From: Sorangium sp051521495
GTDB taxonomy: Bacteria; Myxococcota_A; Polyangia; Polyangiales; Polyangiaceae
Assembly: GCF_051521495.1 (NCBI RefSeq)
Contig: NZ_CP150355.1
Location: forward strand, 9,734,001 to 9,798,000
Direction: 5' to 3'
Length of the DNA stretch: 64,000 nucleotides
A program made the position numbers and the translations under genes. This document shows positions 45,489 through 52,320 of the stretch, one piece after another; the first letter of the stretch is position 1, and each line of letters opens with the position of its first letter. The notes below the pieces were generated by a model, which did not search any database, had not been told where the DNA came from, and was given only the letters and a program-made list of their open reading frames with translations.

Positions 45489-46556
45489 ATGAAGCTTGGT
45501 CTTTGGTTCGGAGTCGGTGGGCTCTTGCTACTCACGGCTGCCTGCGGCGATGACTCCGCGCCGAGCAGTGCCGGTAGCGGAACCGGCGCGGGCGCGGCAG
45601 GCAGCAGTGGGGACCCAAGCGCTGGATCGACCAGCGGCGGCGCCGGGGGCGGCATGGGGGGTGGGGGAGCCGGAGCGAGCGGCGGCGGCGGCATGGACGG
45701 CGCAGGTGGCGCGGCGGGCACGGGAGGCGCGGCGGGCACGGGAGGCGCGGCCGGCGGCGACACGGGCGGCGCCGGTGGTGGCGCATCGAGCTGCGACACC
45801 AAGCTGGGCAAGGCCCTGCAATTCGACGGCAGCAAGATCGACATCCTGAGCGCGAACCTCGGTGCCGATCTGCCGGGCGGCAACACCAACCGCACCATCG
45901 AGCTGTGGGCGAAATTCACCGGCGAAAATAGCTGGATCGCCGAAGGCTCGATCCTCGAAACCGGCAAGCACGTGAGCGCCGGCAACCAGGTCCTGGGCCT
46001 GGACATGAGCGGCAGGGCCGACGCGACGCACGGCCGCTTCGGGCCGTACACCAATGGTTTCAGCGACAACAACGGGGCTCAGGGCGTGGTGTACGAGGCG
46101 CCTGCCGACGTGGGTTGGCTGCACCTCGCCTGGTCCTTCGACACGAACACCGGCTTGTCGTTCACGATCAACGGCGTGCAGATGCCGGTACAGATGGGCG
46201 GCACCAAGCTGACGCTGGGCCTCACGCCCGGCATCGTCACGCTCGGCGCCTCGCAGAATTTCGGTTCGAAAGGCTGGTACGGCGTGATGGACGAGGTGAA
46301 GATATGGTCGGTGAGCAAGACTCCCGCGGAAGTGTTGGCCAACCTGCGCGTGATTCCCAAGGCCGACACGCCAGGCCTCGTCGCCTACTACCGCTTCAAC
46401 GAGGGCAGCGGCACCGAGGTGGCGGACGAAGCCAAGAAGCCGAGCCACAAGCTCGGACCCTGCATGGCCAAGAGCGACATCTGTCCGGACGTAAACGACG
46501 CGGCCCCCGTCTGGGTCGACTCGGACGTGCCCGGCACCTTCAGCTGCGCGCCGTGA
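45489..46556 (+). CDS. Lipoprotein with LamG/concanavalin-like lectin domain
   Basis: The 355-residue protein has a lipoprotein signal (GLLLLTAACG), a Gly/Ala-rich linker (about residues 25-100), and a LamG-like jelly roll at about 110-320: ALQFDGSKIDI, RTIELWAKFTGEN, GWLHLAWSFDTNTG, GVMDEVKIWSVSKTPAEV, LVAYYRFNEGSGT. Concanavalin-like domains bind carbohydrate or are structural modules of surface proteins. GGAGGTATATCG upstream of the ATG is a strong ribosome site. The linker is like that of the pectate lyase at 23 kb, which suggests a common surface-display style. Ligand unknown. Confidence 0.85.
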   Translation: MKLGLWFGVGGLLLLTAACGDDSAPSSAGSGTGAGAAGSSGDPSAGSTSGGAGGGMGGGGAGASGGGGMDGAGGAAGTGGAAGTGGAAGGDTGGAGGGASSCDTKLGKALQFDGSKIDILSANLGADLPGGNTNRTIELWAKFTGENSWIAEGSILETGKHVSAGNQVLGLDMSGRADATHGRFGPYTNGFSDNNGAQGVVYEAPADVGWLHLAWSFDTNTGLSFTINGVQMPVQMGGTKLTLGLTPGIVTLGASQNFGSKGWYGVMDEVKIWSVSKTPAEVLANLRVIPKADTPGLVAYYRFNEGSGTEVADEAKKPSHKLGPCMAKSDICPDVNDAAPVWVDSDVPGTFSCAP

Positions 46557-46689
46557 GCTAGTCATCTTCCGTTCGCATCTCGGGCATCGCAAAGCATCGA
46601 ACCCGAAGGTGCGTTTGCTTGAATCTGCGCTCTCTGGCGCCGAGGCGCATGGTGCGCGGCGCGTCCAGGACCCGGATGCAGCGGCGGCC

Positions 46690-46760
46690 ACGGGGGTGAT
46701 CTGCTGCGGGCGCTCGCCGAAGCGAGGAAGGCACACGTCAGCAGCGTTGGCCTGTTAGAC
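46690..46760 (-). other. Possible degenerate attC half-site
   Basis: On the minus strand GTCTAAC (46760-46754) is an RYYYAAC box. It is followed by a CTGCTG/CAGCAG arm pair and a central CTCGC-TTCG-GCGAG hairpin, as in attC sites. The matching GTTRRRY core is missing. It lies just downstream of the DUF5615 gene, where an attC of that cassette would be. Confidence 0.3.
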
Positions 46761-46773
46761 CAAGAGCGTCAGG

Positions 46774-47142
46774 TCACCGGTTCGGTTCGGGCCGCCGAAC
46801 GCGAATCTTGGTGTCCGTTGCAACCACGAAGCACCCGGCCCAGCGCTCGACGTCCTCTGTCCGGAAGAGACACTCGATGTACGCCTTGAGTACCCGCCGG
46901 CTTGGATCAGCGAGGCGGACGAGCAGGAGCCCGTGGTGTGTTCCAGGGGCGAACTGCCGCAGATCCGAGAAGTCGAGATCCTGCGTGATCAGAAAACGCT
47001 TGTCCGCCTGAGCCGCCGCCCACACGCCGGCGTCTGGCGCCCCCTGAAGCCCCTCTTGCTGCACCGAGTCCGCGTCGTGGCCGAGCTGCACGAGCGCCTC
47101 GACCAGGGAAGTCGGCAGATTCTCGTCCAGTTTCAGGCGCAT
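46774..47142 (-). CDS. DUF5615 PIN-like toxin
   Basis: The 122-residue protein matches DUF5615, a PIN-like nuclease family: LKLDENLPTSLVEALVQLGHDA, FLITQDLDFSDLRQFAPG, GLLLVRLADPSRR. The acidic residues Asp6 and those in TQDLDFSD are in place for a metal-dependent RNase. Its ATG overlaps the stop of the DUF433 gene by one base (TGATG). DUF433-DUF5615 pairs are a recognised toxin-antitoxin layout. It may be the last, stranded cassette of the integron to the right, since such pairs often stabilise arrays; the attC on its left is at best degenerate. Confidence 0.87.
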   Translation of the reverse strand: MRLKLDENLPTSLVEALVQLGHDADSVQQEGLQGAPDAGVWAAAQADKRFLITQDLDFSDLRQFAPGTHHGLLLVRLADPSRRVLKAYIECLFRTEDVERWAGCFVVATDTKIRVRRPEPNR

Positions 47143-47378
47143 CAGAAGCCGACGACCTTGGGCGCCGGTAGGTCTTCCCGGACGGAAGCCGCGGCGAACG
47201 CGATCACTGCGCGCACGTCGTCCGCGGTCAGGGTCGGGTAGTCGCTGAGGATGTCCTCGATCGAGTCGCCGTCCGACAGGCTGGCGAGCAGCGTGCGGAG
47301 CGTGACCCGCGTCCCCTTGATGACCGGCTCGCCCCCGCAGACGAGAGGATCTCGCACGATCCGATCGCGGTGGTTCAT
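47142..47378 (-). CDS. DUF433 antitoxin
   Basis: The 78-residue protein is a DUF433 helix-turn-helix-like antitoxin: IVRDPLVCGGEPVIKGTRVTL followed by DSIEDILSDYPTLTADDVRAV. It is the first gene of the pair with DUF5615 and probably neutralises it and represses the operon. The start is 10 bp from the stop of a decayed VOC-family fragment; the short AT-richer stretch between them is the likely promoter and operator. Confidence 0.88.
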   Translation of the reverse strand: MNHRDRIVRDPLVCGGEPVIKGTRVTLRTLLASLSDGDSIEDILSDYPTLTADDVRAVIAFAAASVREDLPAPKVVGF

Positions 47379-47388
47379 GACGTGAACT

Positions 47389-47622
47389 CTACCACAATTT
47401 CGCCTCGGCTTCAGCAGTCTCTGCTGCCGACCCGCAGCGGAGTGTGGCCGCTACGCTCGCCAGTCGCGCAGCCTCTTCCGGCTCGACGGGGCCGGACGCC
47501 TCTCCCTGCGCGTCGTGCCATGCCGCGACCCACGCGCCGTTCGGAAGCTCGATGGGCCCGATGACGATTCCGCCGTGCCTGCGCCCACGGTCGACTGCGA
47601 CGTCGAGGGACGGGACGGAGAA
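47389..47622 (-). pseudogene. C-terminal remnant of a VOC (glyoxalase-like) protein
   Basis: One frame reads VDRGRRHGGIVIGPIELP, NGAWVAAWHDAQGE and then a polar tail and stop. The GGxVxxGPxxxPxGxxxAxxxDxQG pattern is the second half of a VOC metalloenzyme domain. The N-terminal half is missing; instead the sequence passes, within a base or so, into the lysR duplicate. A recombination breakpoint is therefore at about 47622. Confidence 0.5.
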
Positions 47623-48459
47623 AGCCACTCCCTGGCGCGCCTGCGCGAGCTGTTCGGCGATCCCCTGCTCACCCCCCTCGGCCGCGGCCTCGCCCCCACG
47701 CCGCGCGCCCTCCAGCTCCGGGCGGCCCTGCCCGCCGCCTTCGAGCATCTCCGCCGCGCCCTCGCTTCCCCCGAGCCCTTCGATCCGCGCACCTCGACGC
47801 GCACCTTCCGTATCGCCACCGTCGACCACTTCGAGCTCACGACCCTCCCCGATGTGCTCGACCACCTGGGCAAACACGCCCCCTTCGTGCGCCTGGAGAT
47901 CGAGCGCTTCTCCCCCGAGTCCGTCCCCGCGCTGGTCCTCGGCGACGTCGATCTGGCCCTGATCGGCGCCTCCCAGCCCGTGCCCGCCGCTGGCCTCCGC
48001 CGCGCGCCGCTCTACGAGGAGCCCTTCGCCGTCGTGGTCCGCAAAGGCCACCCGGCGATCACGCGCCGCCTCGACCTCGAGACCTACGTCTCCCTCGGCC
48101 ACGTCCTCGTCAGCGTCGAGGGCCGCCGCGACGGCGCCGTCGATCGCGCCCTCTCCCGCCTCGGCAAGAGCAGGCGCGTTGCCCTGCGCGTGCCTCACTT
48201 CATGGCCGCGCCCCTCGCCGTTCGCAGCTCCGACCTCCTCTGCACGATCGCGAGCAGCGTCGCCCAGCGCGCCCGCGAGCTGTTCGGACTGCGGGTCTTC
48301 GCGCCCCCCTTCGAGCTGCCCGCCGCGCAGGTCGTGGCCCTGTGGTCGCAGCGCCACGACGACGACCCGGCGCAGCGCTGGTTCCGGGACCTCTTCTTCT
48401 CGGGCCGTGCCCTCTCGCCCCACCTGCGGGCCCTGGTCCGCCGGCGTGCGGGGGAGTCC
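47623..48459 (+). pseudogene. 5'-truncated second copy of the LysR gene
   Basis: The 837 bp are almost identical to 43628-44464 of the full lysR gene, with a few base differences. The helix-turn-helix-coding part is absent, so the product could not bind DNA on its own. The frame stays open and runs past the duplicated part to a stop at about 48555. The right end of the homology falls within a few bases of an attC site. It is either a dead fragment or, if translated from an upstream start, a sensor domain only. Confidence 0.85.
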
Positions 48460-48519
48460 CCAACGCCTGCCCGCTCTGCCGCGGACGCTTCGCGCCCGCG
48501 GCAGAGCGGGCAGTTGAAC
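48458..48519 (-). other. attC site C (integron recombination site)
   Basis: On the minus strand it begins GTTCAAC (48519-48513) and ends GGCGTTGGGG (core 48464-48458, one mismatch to GTTRRRY). Between them lie perfect 17-bp arms (48468-48484 and 48496-48512) with an 11-base loop. Size (62 bp) and polarity fit an attC at the 3' end of the PIN-like cassette. Confidence 0.75.
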
Positions 48520-48551
48520 TGTTCGCGCGATCGAGAACGGCTCACGGAAGC

Positions 48552-49619
48552 CTAGCGAAGCGCCTCCAGCCAGCCAATCAATTCGTTGAAAGATGTGAGA
48601 AGCTTTGCGCCTCCCCGATTAGCGCTTCGAACTAGCCGCGCAAGTCGCCGGTCGAAGGTCACGAATGCGTCAGCGTAAACCGGAGGAGCAGTCGCATGGT
48701 CGATGTCGAAGAAATCTTGGGGTTGTGGCTTTCTGTTCGACTCCAGAGTGTCGTGAGCCATTAGGCGTGCGTGCTGGTCAAGTATCGGCATCCTCTTGCA
48801 TATCTCGTGTATCCGTTCGGGACCTCCCGTGCCCTTAGCCGCCAGCACCTCGCTAATTCGCGATGCCGCCTTCTCCGGGCCGAGTATCGAAAACAGATGT
48901 TCCGCCCCTCCCTCGAGCAGGTAGCTCTTTATGAGCGCCACCCGTTCGTCGAGCAGTGCCCGAGCGAAGGCCTGTTGTTTGGGCAACTTCGGCCTGGTCC
49001 GCTGCCGAGCCCGCAGTGCCTCCATCTTATCTACGTAGCTTGCGCGGAATGCGGCATGCCGCTGCTTCCAGTCACCTTGCTCAGCGATGAACCGGACGCT
49101 TCGCATCCGCGCGTCAGAAGCCATGTCATCAGCGAGCTTTCTTAGCATGCTCAGCGTCCAACCCGCCGGGAAGCTCAGCGTACCTTCCCCGAGGTGATCG
49201 GGAACGCTTGTAAAAACTTGCGTTCGCTCAAGCGGTCGTTCATCGCCTAGAAAGAACCACTCCGACGCCCTCCAGGCCTCAAGCTTTAACAGTATGGCAG
49301 GTGACCGGAAAGTAACACCGGACGACAGTTCGTCTAAGAGCGTGCAGTGACGCAGCTTCGTGGTGACTTCCTCGATTTCAATCGCTTCGGTGATGCTTGG
49401 GAACGCCAGCGGGAACAGTGCTTTGCCAGCTGCAACTGCCGCGAAGCAGGCGTCCCGACACGCCGTCGCCGCGGCGGTCCTAGCATCTCGCAGTTCGATC
49501 CAGACGTTATTGTCCAGGTACGCCAGTTGGCGCTGTGCAATCCGCTCCGCGTAGACTTGCTCCGGGTCGTACATCCGGAACGAGAGCGCGGGCAGCGTCG
49601 GTTCAGGTAGTGGTTTCAT
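48552..49619 (-). CDS. PIN-like domain protein, integron cassette gene
   Basis: The 355-residue protein has the pattern of a large PIN-like ribonuclease: AYLDNNVWIEL with Asp36 near the N-terminus, and DFFDIDHATAPPVYADAFV with FDRRLARLVR near the C-terminus, which hold the expected acidic residues. The middle is helical and charged. Sequence use is less GC-biased than in its neighbours, as is common for cassette genes. It lies between attC C on its 3' side and attC B on its 5' side and is thus a one-gene cassette. No antitoxin partner is seen. A toxin or phage-defence nuclease role is possible but not shown. Confidence 0.72.
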   Translation of the reverse strand: MKPLPEPTLPALSFRMYDPEQVYAERIAQRQLAYLDNNVWIELRDARTAAATACRDACFAAVAAGKALFPLAFPSITEAIEIEEVTTKLRHCTLLDELSSGVTFRSPAILLKLEAWRASEWFFLGDERPLERTQVFTSVPDHLGEGTLSFPAGWTLSMLRKLADDMASDARMRSVRFIAEQGDWKQRHAAFRASYVDKMEALRARQRTRPKLPKQQAFARALLDERVALIKSYLLEGGAEHLFSILGPEKAASRISEVLAAKGTGGPERIHEICKRMPILDQHARLMAHDTLESNRKPQPQDFFDIDHATAPPVYADAFVTFDRRLARLVRSANRGGAKLLTSFNELIGWLEALR

Positions 49620-49631
49620 ATTGAATCGTCA

Positions 49632-49692
49632 GTCCAACGATAAGGTATCAGCGGCGGCGCGAAGCGCTGCCCGCTGCATGCCCTTGTTGGGC
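49632..49692 (-). other. attC site B (integron recombination site)
   Basis: Plus strand GTCCAAC (49632-49638) pairs with GTTGGGC (49686-49692). On the minus strand it begins GCCCAACAAGG and ends CGTTGGAC, the canonical attC polarity. Inner arms AGCGG/CCGCT and AAGG/CCTT are imperfect. It lies between the PIN-like gene and vapC. Confidence 0.85.
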
Positions 49693-49808
49693 TGTGACTA
49701 ATTCGCTTTCCTAGCAGCGCCGGCTCGCTCTGGCTCGTTGTCGACGTTGCGGGTCACTACTCTACAAGGCGCGCGCCACCGTCAATGACTCCGGATATGG
49801 TCATGACG

Positions 49809-50240
49809 CTACGCCCCGAGTTCGATCTCGCTCCAGTCCTTTGCTTTCAGCCCAGGCACCTCCAAAAGGCCCCGATCGGACGTTACCAAGATGGCTCCTT
49901 CAGCTTCTGCTTGAGCTGCGATCAAGGCATCGGCGCCCGAAACTCGGCTGCGCCCCTCGCCGCCCGAGCGCGCGGAGATCTCGGCTGCCAGCCGTGCGGT
50001 CTCCTTCGTGACTGGAATGTATGTGACCGACTGGGCCAGGTTGTCCAGCTGCGCTAAGCTCGCGTTGGCGCCGCGACGGGTCAGGGTTGCGCGCAACTCG
50101 TAATCGGCAAGGACGGAGACGAGAATCTCGGGCGCATCTGCACCGCGCAGCAGAAGTGACCGGAACCACTCCTGCACGTCTCGATACCCCGTCGGATGGC
50201 AGAGCCGCACGAGGACGTTCGTGTCGAGCATGAGCTTCAC
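49809..50240 (-). CDS. vapC: VapC-type PIN toxin
   Basis: The 143-residue protein is a VapC PIN domain: VKLMLDTNVLVRLCHP with the first Asp, LADYELRATLTRR with the conserved Glu, VSGADALIAAQA with the third acidic residue, and VTSDRGLLEVPGL with the last. Such proteins cut tRNA or rRNA. The GTG start is used because GGAGG lies at proper distance; the ATG three codons later is too far from it. It begins one base after the stop of the preceding gene, so that gene may be its antitoxin or simply an upstream partner. It is followed by attC B. Confidence 0.88.
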   Translation of the reverse strand: MKLMLDTNVLVRLCHPTGYRDVQEWFRSLLLRGADAPEILVSVLADYELRATLTRRGANASLAQLDNLAQSVTYIPVTKETARLAAEISARSGGEGRSRVSGADALIAAQAEAEGAILVTSDRGLLEVPGLKAKDWSEIELGA

Positions 50241-50241
50241 G

Positions 50242-50649
50242 TCACGCAGCCTCCTCAAGCAACGGTTCGACGTCCGGCCACTGGAGCGGCTCGATCTCAT
50301 CGGGCTCGAGGGCCGGCTCCTCTTCATGCGCTTCAGTCATCCATTGCTTCATCTGATGGGCGAGCGTGGCGTAGCGCCCCGCCCGCATGCGTGCGAGGAA
50401 CCGCTCGGCCGCTGCGCGGTCATCGTCCGAGAAGCGCACCTGCACACTCCCCGCGAAAACCTCTGCGCCGGACGAAACGGCATCGGCCCATGTCTCGAAT
50501 TCCTCCGAGAGGCCCGGCTCCGTGCGAAGGCGCTTCTCGACGACATCGGGAGGGACGGAAGCGAGCACCTGGACAAGATGCCCGCACAGCTCGCACCTGC
50601 TGATGGCACCGTCCTGGTAGGCGCGGAAGATTTCGTCGAACGTCAGCAT
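50242..50649 (-). CDS. Small acidic protein upstream of vapC; possible antitoxin or immunity protein
   Basis: The 135-residue protein starts MLTFDEIFRAYQDGAISR, contains a CELCGH motif, and ends in a very acidic tail (EEEPALEPDEIEPL). Acidity and helical character are common in immunity proteins and antitoxins. The start is chosen for GAGGAAAC directly upstream. It overlaps the previous gene's stop by 7 bases and ends one base before vapC, so all three are one transcription unit. It does not look like a typical VapB (no AbrB, RHH or Phd domain seen). It may protect against the metallopeptidase-like gene upstream, against VapC, or against neither. Confidence 0.62.
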   Translation of the reverse strand: MLTFDEIFRAYQDGAISRCELCGHLVQVLASVPPDVVEKRLRTEPGLSEEFETWADAVSSGAEVFAGSVQVRFSDDDRAAAERFLARMRAGRYATLAHQMKQWMTEAHEEEPALEPDEIEPLQWPDVEPLLEEAA

Positions 50650-51170
50650 GTTTCCTCGCATCGCATGGCCCTCACGTGCTCATCGGCGGCGTCCCACGCA
50701 CGGTCGTGGAGGTTGCGTGGCACTCCGGGCTTCACCATGTCGATGATCTCGATGCCCGGGATGGTCTCCCGGTGCTCGAACAGCTCCCGAAGCGCGTTGA
50801 GCTCGTACATCTCGTGCGCGATCACCGCCACAATCGCCTCGTCGCTTTCGAGCACCGAGCGCCGGACCTTCACGTTGATCCTTTCCTTCGCGTAGAAGTC
50901 GGACCAGCGGTAACGTCTGATGGACGTGAAGTGGTTGTACACGGCGTAGGCTCCCTGCGGCACTGCATCGTCGCGGAAATGGAAAGCGATGTCATCGGGG
51001 ATGACAATGCCCCGGCGCCTCGCCAGCTCGACGGCTTCCGCTTCGCTGCGCGGACCGTTACCGTTGGGCGCCCAGGGGAGCGTCCGCGGGTCCTGGGCGG
51101 CTCCGATGCCTTCGGCGAGCTTCGACGTCGACGGGTCATCGGTCACCAATCCGCTCCCGGCGCCACGCAC
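50643..51170 (-). CDS. HExxE-containing protein, metallopeptidase-like or polymorphic-toxin-like
   Basis: The 175-residue frame ends with a compact domain containing IVAVIAHEMYELNALREL. HEMYE resembles the HExxE/HExxH core of zinc peptidases, and a later NLHDRAWDAADEH could add metal ligands. The N-terminal 35 residues (DDPSTSKLAEGIG, LPWAPNGNGPRSE) look like a linker from a longer polymorphic toxin rather than a proper beginning, and no good ribosome site precedes the GTG. It may therefore be an orphan toxin tip displaced to the cassette array. It is the first of three overlapping genes with a small acidic protein and vapC. Function unproven. Confidence 0.5.
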   Translation of the reverse strand: MRGAGSGLVTDDPSTSKLAEGIGAAQDPRTLPWAPNGNGPRSEAEAVELARRRGIVIPDDIAFHFRDDAVPQGAYAVYNHFTSIRRYRWSDFYAKERINVKVRRSVLESDEAIVAVIAHEMYELNALRELFEHRETIPGIEIIDMVKPGVPRNLHDRAWDAADEHVRAMRCEETC

Positions 51171-52045
51171 CGACGGAACGCGCTTGGCCCGAAACCGGAT
51201 GCGCGCTCAGTGAGTCCAGTACGTCCGCTCGCGAACATGGGCATATTATACCCGATCGTGCGCAGGGGCGGGAGGTATCCATGGCCGCCTCCGCTCCGCC
51301 CCCTCCGCGAGAAACCCGGGACGAAATTAGGAAACGCTGTACTAGCCAACGGGCGCCGCGACGGCGGGTGCTGCGCCAGCCGCCGGCTGCTGCGCCCCCG
51401 CGCCGTTCGGTGCGGCGGGCCCGGCGCCCGCGCCGGCGGCAGGCGTGGGCGCGCCTGGCGGCACGGCCGCGCCTGCGCCGCCCGGCGCGGCGGCCTCTCG
51501 GGTTCGGCGTCGGTGTCGCCGGACGACGCCTCGCGGCCGCCGCGGCCCATCCGGACGACGCCCCGCGGCCGCCGCGGCCCATCCGGACGACGCCCCGCGG
51601 CCGCCGCGGCCCATCCGGACGATGCCCCGCGGCCGCCGCGGCCCATCCGGACGACGCCCCGCGGCCGCCGCGGCCCATCCGGACGACGCCCCGCGGCCGC
51701 CGCGGCCCATCCGGACGACGCCCCGCGGCCGCCGCGGCCCATCCGGACGACGCCCCGCGGCCGCCGCGGCCCATCCGGACGACGCCCCGCGGCCGCCGCG
51801 GCCCATCCGGACGACGCCCCGCGGCCGCCGCGGCCCTTGTAGAGCGACGACGCGATCGTGTGGGCGTCTACCTCGGTCCAGCGCAGGTAGGCCACGGCGC
51901 GGCGGGTCTGGTCGTAGGCATGCGCGAGCAGCGCGAACGCGCGCGCCCGCTTGTCCGCGACCTTGGTCGGCCCGGGTCCCTTGCCGTGCTCTCTCACCCC
52001 GAGAGCGGCGCGCCTCTGCGGCCCGATCTCCCCGGCGCGCTTCAT
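51143..52045 (-). CDS. Hypothetical protein interrupted by a 32-bp repeat (possibly phase-variable)
   Basis: The first about 70 codons look like a true protein end: KRARAFALLAHAYDQTRR and YLRWTEVDAHTIASSLYKG. The frame then enters nine or ten 32-bp repeats and emerges in a frame that codes for an Arg/Pro-rich sequence with poor codon character. A different frame out of the repeats gives a natural-looking Pro/Ala-rich tail (GGAGAAVPPGAPTPAAG and on) that stops soon after. Because 32 is not a multiple of three and all three frames are open through the repeat, copy-number change would move the reading frame. The start is unsure; the frame is open about 130 bp further upstream, toward attC A. Confidence 0.4.
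   Translation of the reverse strand: MKRAGEIGPQRRAALGVREHGKGPGPTKVADKRARAFALLAHAYDQTRRAVAYLRWTEVDAHTIASSLYKGRGGRGASSGWAAAAAGRRPDGPRRPRGVVRMGRGGRGASSGWAAAAAGRRPDGPRRPRGVVRMGRGGRGASSGWAAAAAGRRPDGPRRPRGVVRMGRGGREASSGDTDAEPERPPRRAAQARPCRQARPRLPPARAPGPPHRTARGRSSRRLAQHPPSRRPLASTAFPNFVPGFSRRGRSGGGHGYLPPLRTIGYNMPMFASGRTGLTERASGFGPSAFRRCVAPGADW
51516..51835. repeat. 32-bp minisatellite, nine units plus one degenerate
   Basis: Nine near-perfect 32-bp units (starts at 51548, 51580, 51612 and so on) are preceded by a degenerate unit. One unit has GATGCC in place of GACGCC. No frame has a stop in the repeat on the minus strand. There are no unique spacers, so it is not CRISPR. Confidence 0.95.
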
Positions 52046-52191
52046 CTCCTCCTCGGTCGCAGCCGTCTTTCCGGCGATCTTGGATGGGCAGTTCGGTCGT
52101 TCTGCGCCGGGACCGTCTCCGGTGCCGGACGGAACCTCAGCTATAGTCTCCCAGACTGCCTCCGGTGCCGGAGGACGAGCTCAGCTCACCC

Positions 52192-52255
52192 GCCCAACGC
52201 CCTGGGCTTCACCCGCCCGAGCGTAGCGCGGGTCGGGTGCAAGCCCTTGTTGGGC
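52192..52255 (-). other. attC site A (integron recombination site)
   Basis: Plus strand GCCCAAC (52192-52198) pairs with GTTGGGC (52249-52255). On the minus strand it begins GCCCAACAAGGGCTTG and ends AGGGCGTTGGGC. The L boxes GGGCTT/AAGCCC and ACCCG/CGGGT pair with unpaired extra bases on one side, as in true attC. It lies about 65 bp downstream of the TolB-like gene stop. Confidence 0.88.
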
Positions 52256-52320
52256 GGCATTGTGAGCGATGCTCTCTTTCTGACGGTCTGCCTCAGGGCG
52301 TGAGTTGGGCGGCTCCAGGG

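Noticed and set aside
51063..51069. GTTGGGC considered as another attC core
   Set aside because: It lies inside a coding sequence and has no RYYYAAC partner at 50-130 bp with pairing arms.
51516..51835. 32-bp repeats considered as a CRISPR array
   Set aside because: No spacers, and period equals unit length. It is a minisatellite.
52304..52310. Another GTTGGGC near the TolB-like gene end
   Set aside because: It has no separate partner box and probably only repeats the core next to attC A.
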